A stretch of DNA of 64,000 bases from Streptomyces canus (lineage in GTDB: Bacteria > Actinomycetota > Actinomycetes > Streptomycetales > Streptomycetaceae): NCBI RefSeq assembly GCF_041435015.1, contig NZ_CP107989.1, positions 8,246,001-8,310,000 on the forward strand, given 5' to 3'. Shown here piece after piece: positions 43,519 through 52,189 of this stretch. The notes beneath the pieces are model-generated. The model searched no databases. It was given only the letters and a program-made list of their open reading frames with translations, and was not told the DNA's origin. Positions within the stretch are counted from its first letter, which is position 1. Every line of letters starts with the position of its first letter. Position numbers and translations under genes: made by a program.

Positions 43519-46254
43519 ATGTCCCCCATCCCCCGCAGGTCCATCCTCAAAGCCGCCGCCGTCGCCGGTGCCGCCGCGCAGTTCAGCTGGGCGCTGGGAG
43601 CCAAGGACGCGCAGGCCGCGCCGAGAGCCGCCGAGGCCGACGACTCTCCCGTGACCCTGGACTGGCTGGAGGACGGCGGCCTCGGTGCCGCGCCCGGCTC
43701 CACCGTCGGTGTCCCCTGGCCCAAGGGCGTCTATCAGCAGGACCAGAAGTTCGCGGTCACGGACGCCGACGGCAAGGCCGTGCCGGCTCAGTCCTGGCCG
43801 ATCGCCTACTGGCCCGACGGTTCGCTCAAGTGGACCGCCCACGCGGTCAGTTCGGGCAACGGCAAGCTGTCGCTGAGCGCCGGTGACGCCGCCGTACCTG
43901 ACAAGAAGGTCACCGTCGACAAGAGCGGCGGCTCGATCACGGTCTCCACCGGGGTCATCACCGCCAGGATCGGCAAGTCGGGCGCCACGCTCATCAAGTC
44001 GGTCACCCGCGGGTCGACGGAGATCGCCAAGAACGGGCGGCTCGTGCTGATCCGCCAGCCCGAGATCGAGGACGAGGACCAGGGCACGGTCAGGACCGAG
44101 CGCTTCGAGGGGGCCATCTCCGAGGTCACCGTCGAGCAGTCGGGCCCGGTCCGCGCGGTCGTCAAGATCGACGGCAAGCACCGCAAGGGCAGCCGGAGTT
44201 GGCTGCCGTTCTCGATCCGGCTCTACTTCTACGCGGGGGCCGACTCCTTCCGCATGGTGCACACCATCACCTACGACGGCACCCAGGAACCCGGCAAGGC
44301 GAGCGGCGACTTCATCCGCGGCCTCGGCGTCCGCTTCACCGTGCCGATGCGCGACCAGGCGTACGACCGTCATATCCGCATCGGCGGCGAGGGCACCGGT
44401 CTGCTGCGCGAGGCCGTCAAGGGCATCACCGGTCTGCGCCGCGACCCCGGCATCGCCGTGCAGGAGGCCCAGTACGCGGGCAAGAAGCTGCCCGATCCCT
44501 CCACCTGGGACCAGCGGGTCACCACCCGGCTCCAGTACATCCCCGAGTGGGGCGACTACACCCTCTCCCAGCTCTCCGCCGACGGCTTCACCCTGGGCAA
44601 GCGCACCAAGAAGGGACACGGCTGGGTCGGCGCCGGCGGCGGCAGGCGGGCCTCCGGGTTCGGGTACGTCGGTGGCGCGAGCGGCGGATTCTCCTTCGGC
44701 CTCAGGGACTTCTGGGAGAAGCACCCCGCCCAGCTCGACATCCGGGACGCCCAGACCGACGAGGCCGAGGTCACCCTCTGGCTCTGGTCGCCCGAGGCCC
44801 AGCCCATGGACCTGCGCTTCTACCACGACGGCATGGGCCAGGACACCTTCGCGGAGCAGCTCGAAGGCCTCAACATCACCTACGAGGACTACGAGCCCGA
44901 GTTCGGCACGCCCTACGGCATCGCCCGTACCTCGGAACTGCTGTTCTGGGCCAACGAGTCGACGCCGTCGCCCGAGGCCCTGGCCCAACAGGTCGAGGCC
45001 GTACGCGTCTTGCCCCAGCTCGCCGCCCCGCCCAAGCAGCTCATCAAGGCGAAGGTCTTCGGACCCGGCCTGTACTCCGAGCCCGACCGGTCCACGCCCG
45101 CCAAGGCGAAGATCGAGGACCACCTCGACTTCCTCTTCACCTACTACAAGGACCAGGTGGAGCAGCGCCGTTGGTACGGCTTCTGGGACTACGGCGACAT
45201 CATGCACACCTATGACACCGTCAGGCACCAGTGGCGGTACGACATCGGTGGCTATGCGTGGGACAACTCCGAGCTGTCGCCGGACCTCTGGCTCTGGTTC
45301 GCGTACATCAGGTCGGGTCGCGCGGACATCTTCCGGTTCGCCGAGGCCATGACCCGGCACACCGGTGAAGTGGACGTGTACCACCTCGGGCAGTGGGCCG
45401 GACTCGGCACCCGGCACGGTGTGCAGCACTACGCCGACAGCGCCAAGCAGCAGCGCATCGCCAACACGACGTACCGGCGCTACTACTACTTCCTCACCGC
45501 GGACGAGCGCGTCGGCGACCTCATGCACGCCAACGTCGACTCCGACGAGACGTTCCTCGTGCTCGACCCGCTGCGCAAGGTCCGCACCGACCCCTACACA
45601 CCCGACCGGCACGCCCTGTCGGTCGGTTTCGGCACGGACTGGAGCGGGCTGGTCTCGGCCTGGCTGACCGAGTGGGAGCGCAAGGGCCCCAAGTGGGAGA
45701 AGGCCAAGGCCCGAGTGCTGTCGACGATGGAGGGCATCGCCGCCCAGCCCAACGGTTTCGTGCAGGGAAGCGGACTGTACGACCTCGACACGGGCAAGTT
45801 CGCGGTGGCCTCGGCGCCCGTCGTCGGAGTCTCGCACCTCTCCGCCGTGTTCGGGCTCAACGAGCTGTGCGCCGAGCTCATCGACCTCGTCGACATGCCG
45901 AAGTTCAACGAGGCGTACTTCGACTACTGCCGCTACTTCAACGCGACCAAGGCCGAGCAGGCGGCGCGGTACGGGTCCAACTTCGGGTCGCTGCTGCTGT
46001 TCCAGGGACACTCGCGGCTGGACGCCTACGCGGCCGTGCAGACCGGGGACGCGAAGCTGGCCACACGCGCGTGGGACAAGTTCTACAACTCCGACGGGTA
46101 CAAGGAGTCCGCTCCCTGGAAGACGGAGGCGTTGAGCGGGCCGGTCTCGTTGGTCGCGGGCAGTGAGGCGGCCTGGGTGTCGACGAATGACACCGCGTTG
46201 TACGGGCTGGCCGCCATCGAGAACCTGGCGTTGCTCGGGGACAGGATGCCGTAA
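43519..46254 (+). CDS. Tat-exported exo-rhamnogalacturonan lyase-like protein
   Basis: 911 residues from ATG 43519, six bases after GGAAGGA (two earlier ATG codons overlap that site). Tat signal: PRRSILKAAAVAG, cleavage near DAQAA at about residue 34. The layout fits the PcRGLX-type family (PL26): an N-terminal beta-domain (residues about 45-330; VGVPWPKGVY, WPIAYWPDGSLKWTAH), a middle helical barrel (DHLDFLFTYYKDQVEQRRWYGFWDYGD, GGYAWDNSELSPDLWLW, HTGEVDVYHLG) and a C-terminal part. Family members remove unsaturated disaccharides from rhamnogalacturonan. It would work outside the membrane, its products being taken up by the ABC system encoded before it. The reaction is inferred from family. 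Confidence 0.8.
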   Translation: MSPIPRRSILKAAAVAGAAAQFSWALGAKDAQAAPRAAEADDSPVTLDWLEDGGLGAAPGSTVGVPWPKGVYQQDQKFAVTDADGKAVPAQSWPIAYWPDGSLKWTAHAVSSGNGKLSLSAGDAAVPDKKVTVDKSGGSITVSTGVITARIGKSGATLIKSVTRGSTEIAKNGRLVLIRQPEIEDEDQGTVRTERFEGAISEVTVEQSGPVRAVVKIDGKHRKGSRSWLPFSIRLYFYAGADSFRMVHTITYDGTQEPGKASGDFIRGLGVRFTVPMRDQAYDRHIRIGGEGTGLLREAVKGITGLRRDPGIAVQEAQYAGKKLPDPSTWDQRVTTRLQYIPEWGDYTLSQLSADGFTLGKRTKKGHGWVGAGGGRRASGFGYVGGASGGFSFGLRDFWEKHPAQLDIRDAQTDEAEVTLWLWSPEAQPMDLRFYHDGMGQDTFAEQLEGLNITYEDYEPEFGTPYGIARTSELLFWANESTPSPEALAQQVEAVRVLPQLAAPPKQLIKAKVFGPGLYSEPDRSTPAKAKIEDHLDFLFTYYKDQVEQRRWYGFWDYGDIMHTYDTVRHQWRYDIGGYAWDNSELSPDLWLWFAYIRSGRADIFRFAEAMTRHTGEVDVYHLGQWAGLGTRHGVQHYADSAKQQRIANTTYRRYYYFLTADERVGDLMHANVDSDETFLVLDPLRKVRTDPYTPDRHALSVGFGTDWSGLVSAWLTEWERKGPKWEKAKARVLSTMEGIAAQPNGFVQGSGLYDLDTGKFAVASAPVVGVSHLSAVFGLNELCAELIDLVDMPKFNEAYFDYCRYFNATKAEQAARYGSNFGSLLLFQGHSRLDAYAAVQTGDAKLATRAWDKFYNSDGYKESAPWKTEALSGPVSLVAGSEAAWVSTNDTALYGLAAIENLALLGDRMP

Positions 46255-46258
46255 CGGT

Positions 46259-46316
46259 TCGTGGGGAACTGCGGGCCCGTTGTGGCTGGTCGCGCAGTTC
46301 CCCGCGCCCCTGAAGG
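46259..46316. repeat. Dispersed repeat filling a convergent gap; likely terminator
   Basis: GGGGAACTGCG (46263-46273) and CGCAGTTCCCC (46293-46303) are exact complements flanking GGCCCGTTGTGGCTGGTCG. The element occupies almost all of the 68 bp between the ends of the lyase gene and the convergent gene at 46323, so it probably terminates both transcripts. The core matches the copies at 30564 and 30831. Confidence 0.75.
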
Positions 46317-46322
46317 GGCGCT

Positions 46323-48701
46323 TCAGCGCATCTTGGTCAGGACGCTCCGCACTCGTCGGGCATCCCTCAGGCGTTGTTCGTACGTCGCTCCCAGGGCCAG
46401 GAGCAGGAGGCCGGCCAGGGCCGGGGGCACCCAGCGGGGGAGGGCGTCGGTCACCTGGACGAGGTACGGGGCCAGTTCGTGCAGGGCGTCCAGGAGCAGT
46501 ACCGAGCCTCCCAGCAGCAGCGGGGCCTGGAGGTGGTGGCGGGCGCCTGCCAGGGTGACCAGCAGGGCCGCCACACCGAGCAGCAGGGGGCGCGTCCAGT
46601 GAGGGTCGCCCCAGGCCGCGAAAAGGCTCGGTACGAGAGTGGCGGCCAGGCCGGGGGCGTACGCCGTCCAGGACGAGGTCTGCGGGTCGCGGCGGTGGCG
46701 CAGGGCACCGACCAGCAGCGCGGGGATCGTGACCGGGAGCGTGTAGGCCTCCGGGGTGTCCACCTCCCAGCCCGCCAGACGGACCCAGGTGGCCGCGAGG
46801 AACAGGGCCGCGGCCGCGTAGCCGACGGGGCGGCGGTCCGTACGGATCGCCGTGCCCGCGGTGATCACTCCGCACAGGGCCAGGACGGTGGCGAGCAGGG
46901 GCAGGTCGGTCGCCGCCAGCGCGATGGCGAGCAGCCCGGCCGCCGCTCCGGACCCCTCCACCGGCACGGTTGCCCTCGAGTCGCCGAGTCGCCCGGCGAG
47001 CAGGGCCGCCGCCGTGGGGACCACCAGGACCAGCAGGGCGGTGTGCGCCGGGGACCAGTGCGCGGCGGCGCCGGTCGCGACGGCCAGCGCGGCACCGTAG
47101 GCGAGAGCGGTGGGGGCGGTGAAGGGGGCCAGGCGCCATGAGGCCGCCGTGAACAGCGCGACCAGACCACAGAGCACGGTGATCGTCGCCGTCTGGGAGG
47201 CGAGGGCGAGGCAGGCGAGGCTCGCGGAAGCGCCCAGTGCCAGGACCAGGGCGGTGAGGCGCTGCCGTGGGAACACGGCTGCCGTGAGGATTCCGGCTGT
47301 TGTGGCGCCTTCGATCAACAGGCCCGCGACGTAGGGGAGTTCGAGCACGGCAGGGAGGGTGATTGCGGTGGCCCAGGCCAGGCCAAGCGCCCCTGCCGTC
47401 GCCTTGGGGCGCCAGGTCGTGTCCCGTACCGTCAGGGCGAGCACGGCCGCGACGGCTGCCAGGACGAGCGGTGCCGCCTCCGCATGCGGCGGCCAGGTCA
47501 CGTCGACGGTCACCGCGGTACGCGCGTTCGACGGGGCGCCGGTCCACGCCCGCGAAGCCCAGGCGAGCGGGCCCAGCACGACGACACCGACGACGGGCAG
47601 GGCCCACAGCAGGGACAGCGCCTGTACGGCTGCGGCGGCCCAGGCCAGACCCCGCCGTACCGTGTCCGGCAGTCGGTCGAACCTGAGGGCAGCCAACAGG
47701 GCGGTCCCGAAGGCCAGATGGGCCGGAACGGTCCACGGCTCGGGCAACAGGGACCGTGCCGTGCCGCCGAGGGCGACCACCGCGAGCAGTCCGGAGGCGA
47801 CAGCGAGCCCGAGGGCCTGCCCGTTCGCCCGCGCTGCCGTACGACCGCCCTGCCACGCGGCGGCCAGGGCGATCGCGCTCGCGAGGAGAAGGAGCGCCGC
47901 CGCACGGGCGGCGGCGCTCGGGCCGGAGGCTGTCCAGGTCAGCATGCCGGCCGCCAGTGCGCCCGAGGCGCCCACTCCGTACGCGCCGATCGCGGCGACC
48001 ACGCGTACGGACCCGGGCGTCGTCCGGAGCGCCACAACCGTGTCGAAACCGGCCGTCACCAGGAGCGCGGCCGAGAGACCGTAGGCGCCAGTTTCGGCCG
48101 CGATCGCCCAGAAGAACAACGGGAGTTGGGCCGCGACCAGGGCGGCCGGGCGGGGCAGGCGCAGGCCGGTGGCGCCCGGCAGGAGGCCGTACGCCGTCCA
48201 GAGCGCAGCGAGGAGGGCCGAGGCGACCGCCGTGTACGGCGCCCCGGGTGTCTCAAGGAAGACGGCTCCGTGCAGCGCGACCGCGTCCAGGACCGTCAGT
48301 GCCAGCCCCAGTCCCGCCACGGACTCGGCCGTCGAGCGCAGCCCGCGCTTCAGCAGCGGGAGCGGTGCGGCGAGGGCGGCCACCGTGACCGCGCCGAGCA
48401 CCAGGGTCCGGCCGGTGATCCCCAGGTGACCCCAGCTGACCAGGGTGAACACCATCGCCGCGATCGTGAGCAGGACACCGCCGAGCACCAGGAGCACGTT
48501 CTGTACGCTCGGTGCGCTCGCCTCGGGGCGAGGGGATGCGGCGGACCTCGGTCCGGTCGGCTGCGGCGCCTGCCACTTCGGCTGGAGCGCCGCGACCAGC
48601 CAGGCGCGGCGGGCCAGCAACTGGGTCCGCCGAGCGTCCAGTTGCCACAGCTCGGCGTCGAGAAGGCGGAGCTCCTCGGCCGGGGGCGGGATGTGCGTCA
48701 T
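46323..48701 (-). CDS. Large polytopic membrane protein (SCO7613 C-terminal type)
   Basis: 792 residues from ATG 48701. A short N-terminal helical segment (PPPAEELRLLDAELWQLDARRTQLLARR) with heptad-like spacing precedes about 20 hydrophobic segments rich in Ala and Leu (for example LLVLGGVLLTIAAMVFTLVSW). This is the pattern of the SCO7613-type proteins found in Streptomyces; function unknown. Size and helix number suggest a transporter or flippase-like role, but no motif confirms it. Confidence 0.78.
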   Translation of the reverse strand: MTHIPPPAEELRLLDAELWQLDARRTQLLARRAWLVAALQPKWQAPQPTGPRSAASPRPEASAPSVQNVLLVLGGVLLTIAAMVFTLVSWGHLGITGRTLVLGAVTVAALAAPLPLLKRGLRSTAESVAGLGLALTVLDAVALHGAVFLETPGAPYTAVASALLAALWTAYGLLPGATGLRLPRPAALVAAQLPLFFWAIAAETGAYGLSAALLVTAGFDTVVALRTTPGSVRVVAAIGAYGVGASGALAAGMLTWTASGPSAAARAAALLLLASAIALAAAWQGGRTAARANGQALGLAVASGLLAVVALGGTARSLLPEPWTVPAHLAFGTALLAALRFDRLPDTVRRGLAWAAAAVQALSLLWALPVVGVVVLGPLAWASRAWTGAPSNARTAVTVDVTWPPHAEAAPLVLAAVAAVLALTVRDTTWRPKATAGALGLAWATAITLPAVLELPYVAGLLIEGATTAGILTAAVFPRQRLTALVLALGASASLACLALASQTATITVLCGLVALFTAASWRLAPFTAPTALAYGAALAVATGAAAHWSPAHTALLVLVVPTAAALLAGRLGDSRATVPVEGSGAAAGLLAIALAATDLPLLATVLALCGVITAGTAIRTDRRPVGYAAAALFLAATWVRLAGWEVDTPEAYTLPVTIPALLVGALRHRRDPQTSSWTAYAPGLAATLVPSLFAAWGDPHWTRPLLLGVAALLVTLAGARHHLQAPLLLGGSVLLLDALHELAPYLVQVTDALPRWVPPALAGLLLLALGATYEQRLRDARRVRSVLTKMR

Positions 48702-48785
48702 GCCCTGAAGTGTGGGCTGGGTCACGCGGCGCGACATGAGTACGCGTACTCAAAACCTCCTCGGATCCGATGCCAGACTCTGTCC

Positions 48786-49232
48786 ATGGACTGGACCCGA
48801 TACCGCTTCCGCAGCCTGTGGTCCCTGCCCGCGAAGCCCGCCGTCGTCTACGACGTGCTGGAACGCGCCGAGGAGTATCCGCGCTGGTGGCCCCAGGTGC
48901 GCGAGGTGCAACAGCTCGACGACACCCGCGGCGTGATCACGATCCGCGCCGTGCTGCCGTACGACCTGGTCTTCACCGCGCGCGAGGTGCGGCGCGATCC
49001 GGAGGCCGGGGTTCTGGAGATCACGATGGACGGTGATCTCGAGGGCTGGGCGCGCTGGACGATCACCGCGGACGGGGACGGCAGCCTCGCCCGCTACGAC
49101 CAGGTCACCGAGGTGAACAAACCGCTGCTCCGGCGCTTCGCCGTGCCCGGACGGCCGGTCTTCCTGGCCAACCACCGTTGGATGATGCACGCCGGACGGC
49201 GGGGGCTCGTCGCCTACTTGAAAGCGGTTTGA
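48786..49232 (+). CDS. SRPBCC-family polyketide cyclase/dehydrase-like protein
   Basis: 148 residues from ATG 48786. The START/Bet v1 fold shows in PAKPAVVYDVLERAEEYPRWWPQVREV at the start, alternating strands in the middle, and a C-terminal amphipathic helix (MMHAGRRGLVAYL). Members bind hydrophobic ligands in a deep cavity; a polyketide-related enzyme activity is only one option. It is followed by tRNA-Val. Confidence 0.82.
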   Translation: MDWTRYRFRSLWSLPAKPAVVYDVLERAEEYPRWWPQVREVQQLDDTRGVITIRAVLPYDLVFTAREVRRDPEAGVLEITMDGDLEGWARWTITADGDGSLARYDQVTEVNKPLLRRFAVPGRPVFLANHRWMMHAGRRGLVAYLKAV

Positions 49233-49271
49233 AGGAAACCCGCGGGGACCTGTATTGTTCAGTGCGTTCCC

Positions 49272-49343
49272 GGGCGATTAGCTCAGTGGGAGAGCGCTTC
49301 GTTCACACCGAAGAGGTCACTGGTTCGAACCCAGTATCGCCCA
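49272..49343 (+). tRNA. tRNA-Val (CAC), second copy
   Basis: Identical to the tRNA at 39240 over all 72 nt; anticodon at 49304-49306. About 10.0 kb separates the copies. Confidence 0.96.
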
Positions 49344-49349
49344 CCGGGA

Positions 49350-49380
49350 AAAGCCGGCCCGTCTCAGACGGGCCGGCTTT
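49350..49380 (+). terminator. Hairpin after the second tRNA-Val (CAC)
   Basis: AAAGCCGGCCCGTC pairs with its complement ending 49380 (loop TCA), followed by ATT. It also lies just before the convergent exonuclease stop at 49393. Confidence 0.85.
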
Positions 49381-49392
49381 ATTCATGCTCGG

Positions 49393-50118
49393 TCACGCCG
49401 CCGCCGGCAGATCCGGGCGCAGCGGCCACGCCGGGTCCACCGACTCCTCCGACCCGCTGCGCGCGAACCACGCCTGCAGGCCCCGCGCCTGGGCCGCGTG
49501 CCACACCGCCTGCAGGTTGTGCAGCTCCGGCGGTGCCAGCCGCTCCAGCCGGGCGGCGAAACGGCGCCCCAGCGCCCGTACGACATCCAGCGAGGCCTGC
49601 GCGTCGGCCGCCGCGTCGTGCGCGCCCGCCAGTTCGACGCCGTAGTGCTCACACAGGTCGGTGAGGGTGCGGCGGCCCTTGCGGTAGCGGTCCAGATGCT
49701 TGTCGAGGACCCGCGGATCCAGCACCAGCAGCGGTGCGGAATCGAGCCAGCGGTCCAGGGACGAGGCGCGGTGGCGACGCAACTCCCGGTCCAGCAGCGT
49801 CAGATCGAACGGAGCGTTCATCACCACCAGCGGACGGCCCGCCGCCGCCTGCTCGGCCAGCACCTCGGCTATCTCGAACATCACCGGCGCCGGCCAGCGG
49901 CCGTTGAGCTGCAGATGCTCATCCGTCAGCCCGTGCACCGCCGTCGCCCCGGCGGGCACCGGCACACCCGGATTGACCAGCCACCGGCTCACCCGTGGCC
50001 GGGTGCCCGCCGCGTCCTGGACGACGACGGCGGCCGACACGATCCGGTCGGTCTCGACGTCCACGCCCGTCGTCTCGGTGTCGAAAGCGGCCAGGGGCCC
50101 TTCGTACCAGCACGTCAT
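49393..50118 (-). CDS. DnaQ-like 3'-5' exonuclease (DEDDh)
   Basis: 241 residues. ExoI FDTETTG near residue 12, ExoII NAPFDLTLLDRE near residue 100, and ExoIII GAHDAAADA near residue 165 with the DEDDh His. No polymerase or BRCT domain. It may proofread or process single-stranded DNA or RNA; a standalone epsilon-like protein is common in Streptomyces. The C-terminal 50 residues are unique. Confidence 0.88.
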   Translation of the reverse strand: MTCWYEGPLAAFDTETTGVDVETDRIVSAAVVVQDAAGTRPRVSRWLVNPGVPVPAGATAVHGLTDEHLQLNGRWPAPVMFEIAEVLAEQAAAGRPLVVMNAPFDLTLLDRELRRHRASSLDRWLDSAPLLVLDPRVLDKHLDRYRKGRRTLTDLCEHYGVELAGAHDAAADAQASLDVVRALGRRFAARLERLAPPELHNLQAVWHAAQARGLQAWFARSGSEESVDPAWPLRPDLPAAA

Positions 50119-50309
50119 AGCTACACAACCCCTCGTTCACCCACGGCAGCTGACGCCCCGTCTTCTGCCTGTTTGGTGATACCCGGGCTGTTTGCGCCGT
50201 ACGCCGGAAGGACACAACAGGAGTACGGGTCTTTGCAGTTCAGCGGCTCGGCGCGGGATTCATGTGGCCCATGTGTGGGCATGTCACTTGGCTTGGAAGG
50301 CTGTTGGTC

Positions 50310-50876
50310 ATGGCGATAGCGCAGCCCGAGCGGGGCGGGCTGCTGCCCGAACGCACGGGCCCTCTTCGCGGCACGCTCGCCACCACCGCCTGCATGGAGA
50401 CACTGCAGGTGGGCTATCTGCACGCCGTCGCGGCGGCAGCCGGCTGCTCGTTGTCGCAACCCTTTCCGGACAACGGCATCGACTGGCACGTCAGTCACGG
50501 CTCGCCCGGACACACCGTCGACGACGAGGTCACCATCAAGGTGCAGCTCAAGTGCACCTACCAAGTCGCGCCCAACCCACCGGGCCGCTCCTTCTCCTTC
50601 ACGCTCGACAACGACCATCTGCGCAAACTCGCCCGCACCCCGGTGTCGGTCCACAAGATCCTGGTGGTCATGCTCGTGCCGCGAACCCAGGACGACTGGC
50701 TGCGCGCCGGGCACGACCGCCTGGACCTCAGACACTGCTGCTACTGGGTCAACCTGGCCGGCCACCCGATCACCGGCCGGACCCGGACCACCGTGCGGAT
50801 CCCCACCAACCGCATCTTCGACGACCGGGCGCTGTGCGAGATCATGACGCGCGTCGGGACGGGAGGCAGACCATGA
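50310..50876 (+). CDS. DUF4365-domain protein
   Basis: 188 residues from ATG 50310, with GGAAGG upstream; an in-frame ATG at 50262 lacks a site. The domain shows GYLHAVAAAAGCSL, GIDWHV, and VTIKVQLKCTYQV. The D...(V/I)QLK arrangement (Asp, Gln-x-Lys) resembles restriction-endonuclease-like folds, in which D and QxK chelate metal. DUF4365 proteins are often grouped with nucleases; activity is unproven. It overlaps the next gene by 4 bases, so the two products probably act together. Confidence 0.75.
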   Translation: MAIAQPERGGLLPERTGPLRGTLATTACMETLQVGYLHAVAAAAGCSLSQPFPDNGIDWHVSHGSPGHTVDDEVTIKVQLKCTYQVAPNPPGRSFSFTLDNDHLRKLARTPVSVHKILVVMLVPRTQDDWLRAGHDRLDLRHCCYWVNLAGHPITGRTRTTVRIPTNRIFDDRALCEIMTRVGTGGRP

Positions 50877-52087
50877 CCCACCGCCCGCTGGAGGAGCCAC
50901 TGCGTGCGGTACGGCCCCACCCGCAGGCCCACTGGGACCGTTCGCCGACCCCGGAAGAGGTCGACCCGGCCGTCCTGAGCGCCCTGCTGCACCGGCACGG
51001 CTGGCAGCGGCGCGGCGGCGCCCCCGGCCGTTACGGCCGATGGACGCCACCGGGGCCGGGTGCGGGCGGCACCAGCCTGCTCGTGCCCGAGAGCCGCGCC
51101 TTCCCCGACAGCGAGGACCTCCTCGGCGAGGCCCTTGTCGCCCTCTCCCGCAGCGGCACGCCCTCCGCGCGCGAGGTGCTCGTCGGCCTCGCCGTGCCCA
51201 GCGACGAGATCCGCTGGTGGCGGGACGTGCCGACCGGCCCCGCCGACGCCACGTCCTGGACCGTCGAGGAGCACCTGCGCGCCGCCGCCCGCCAGACCCT
51301 GCTGGCCGGCGCGCTCGCCACACGCGCGCGTGCCGGCTACTACGGCGCCCGTTATCGCCGTACGGCAGCCGCGTCCCTGGAAAACGTCCTGGTCGGCTCG
51401 GCCGCCGGTGGCCGCCGGCTCACCGCCTTCGTGCCCGTCGGCACCACCCGCCCCCTCGCCGTCCGCCTCCACCAGGCCCTCTACGCCACCCGCGAGGCCA
51501 TCGACTACCAGCGGGCCACCGGGGGCATGGACGCCTTCGACGGCGCCGTCGAGGCGGGCGTCAGCCGTGAGCTCACCGAGGCGCTGATCGCCCTGGTACG
51601 CGGCACGGAGGGCGCGCGGATCGCCGTCGAGTGGGCGCCCGCTGCCGGGGTGCCCGACGGATGCGCTGCGTCGTCCGAGGCCGTGGAGTTCTCGCCCGGC
51701 GACCTGCCCGTGCTGCGCGAGGCCGGGGCCCGCTTCCTGCGCGAGGAGCCCTCCGTCCCGGTGCGGATCACCGGCACGGTGGTGCGGATGGGAAGGTCGG
51801 GGCCGCGTGGGGACGGGTCGGTGCGGCTGCGGGTGATCGCCGGCGCCGAGATCCCGCACCTCCGGCTGACCCTGGACGAGGAGGCGTACCGGATCGCCGG
51901 GCACGCCCACCTCGTCGGGCTGCCGGTGCGGGTGCACGGCAGGCTGGAGAGCCGCGGCGGCTTCCGCAGGCTCACCGGGGCCACCGGGGTCGTGCCCGTA
52001 CAGGTGGACGAGGCCGAGCGGGACCGGCTGATGAAGTCCCTCCAGGAGAATCTCGACTTCTTCGAGGAGGCCTGCGGAGGGGAGTGA
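50873..52087 (+). CDS. Unknown protein with OB-like C-terminal domain
   Basis: 404 residues, translationally coupled to the DUF4365 gene (ATGA at 50873-50876). Residues about 130-200 are helical (EEHLRAAARQTLLAGALATRAR); residues about 300-390 look like an OB-type beta-barrel (VPVRITGTVVRMGRSG, LRVIAGAEIPHLRL, LPVRVHGRLESRGG), which could bind nucleic acid or protein. No catalytic motif seen. With its partner it could form a nuclease/binding pair, but no defence gene adjoins and the neighbours are housekeeping. Confidence 0.65.
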   Translation: MTHRPLEEPLRAVRPHPQAHWDRSPTPEEVDPAVLSALLHRHGWQRRGGAPGRYGRWTPPGPGAGGTSLLVPESRAFPDSEDLLGEALVALSRSGTPSAREVLVGLAVPSDEIRWWRDVPTGPADATSWTVEEHLRAAARQTLLAGALATRARAGYYGARYRRTAAASLENVLVGSAAGGRRLTAFVPVGTTRPLAVRLHQALYATREAIDYQRATGGMDAFDGAVEAGVSRELTEALIALVRGTEGARIAVEWAPAAGVPDGCAASSEAVEFSPGDLPVLREAGARFLREEPSVPVRITGTVVRMGRSGPRGDGSVRLRVIAGAEIPHLRLTLDEEAYRIAGHAHLVGLPVRVHGRLESRGGFRRLTGATGVVPVQVDEAERDRLMKSLQENLDFFEEACGGE

Positions 52088-52189
52088 GACCGGGACTGAT
52101 TTCGCGGAGGTGGGGGCGGGGTCGGTACGATCCCCTATTGCGCGCGCTCCCGGTATGGCGCCGCACCCACCTTCAGTCAGGAGAGACCG

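Noticed and set aside
50310..52087. A phage-defence island around the DUF4365 gene
   Set aside because: Neighbours are an exonuclease and thrS, with no integrase, methylase or other defence gene; base use matches the surroundings.
52088..52189. A T-box leader for thrS
   Set aside because: The spacer is only 102 bp and lacks the T-box core; a plain ribosome site explains the start.
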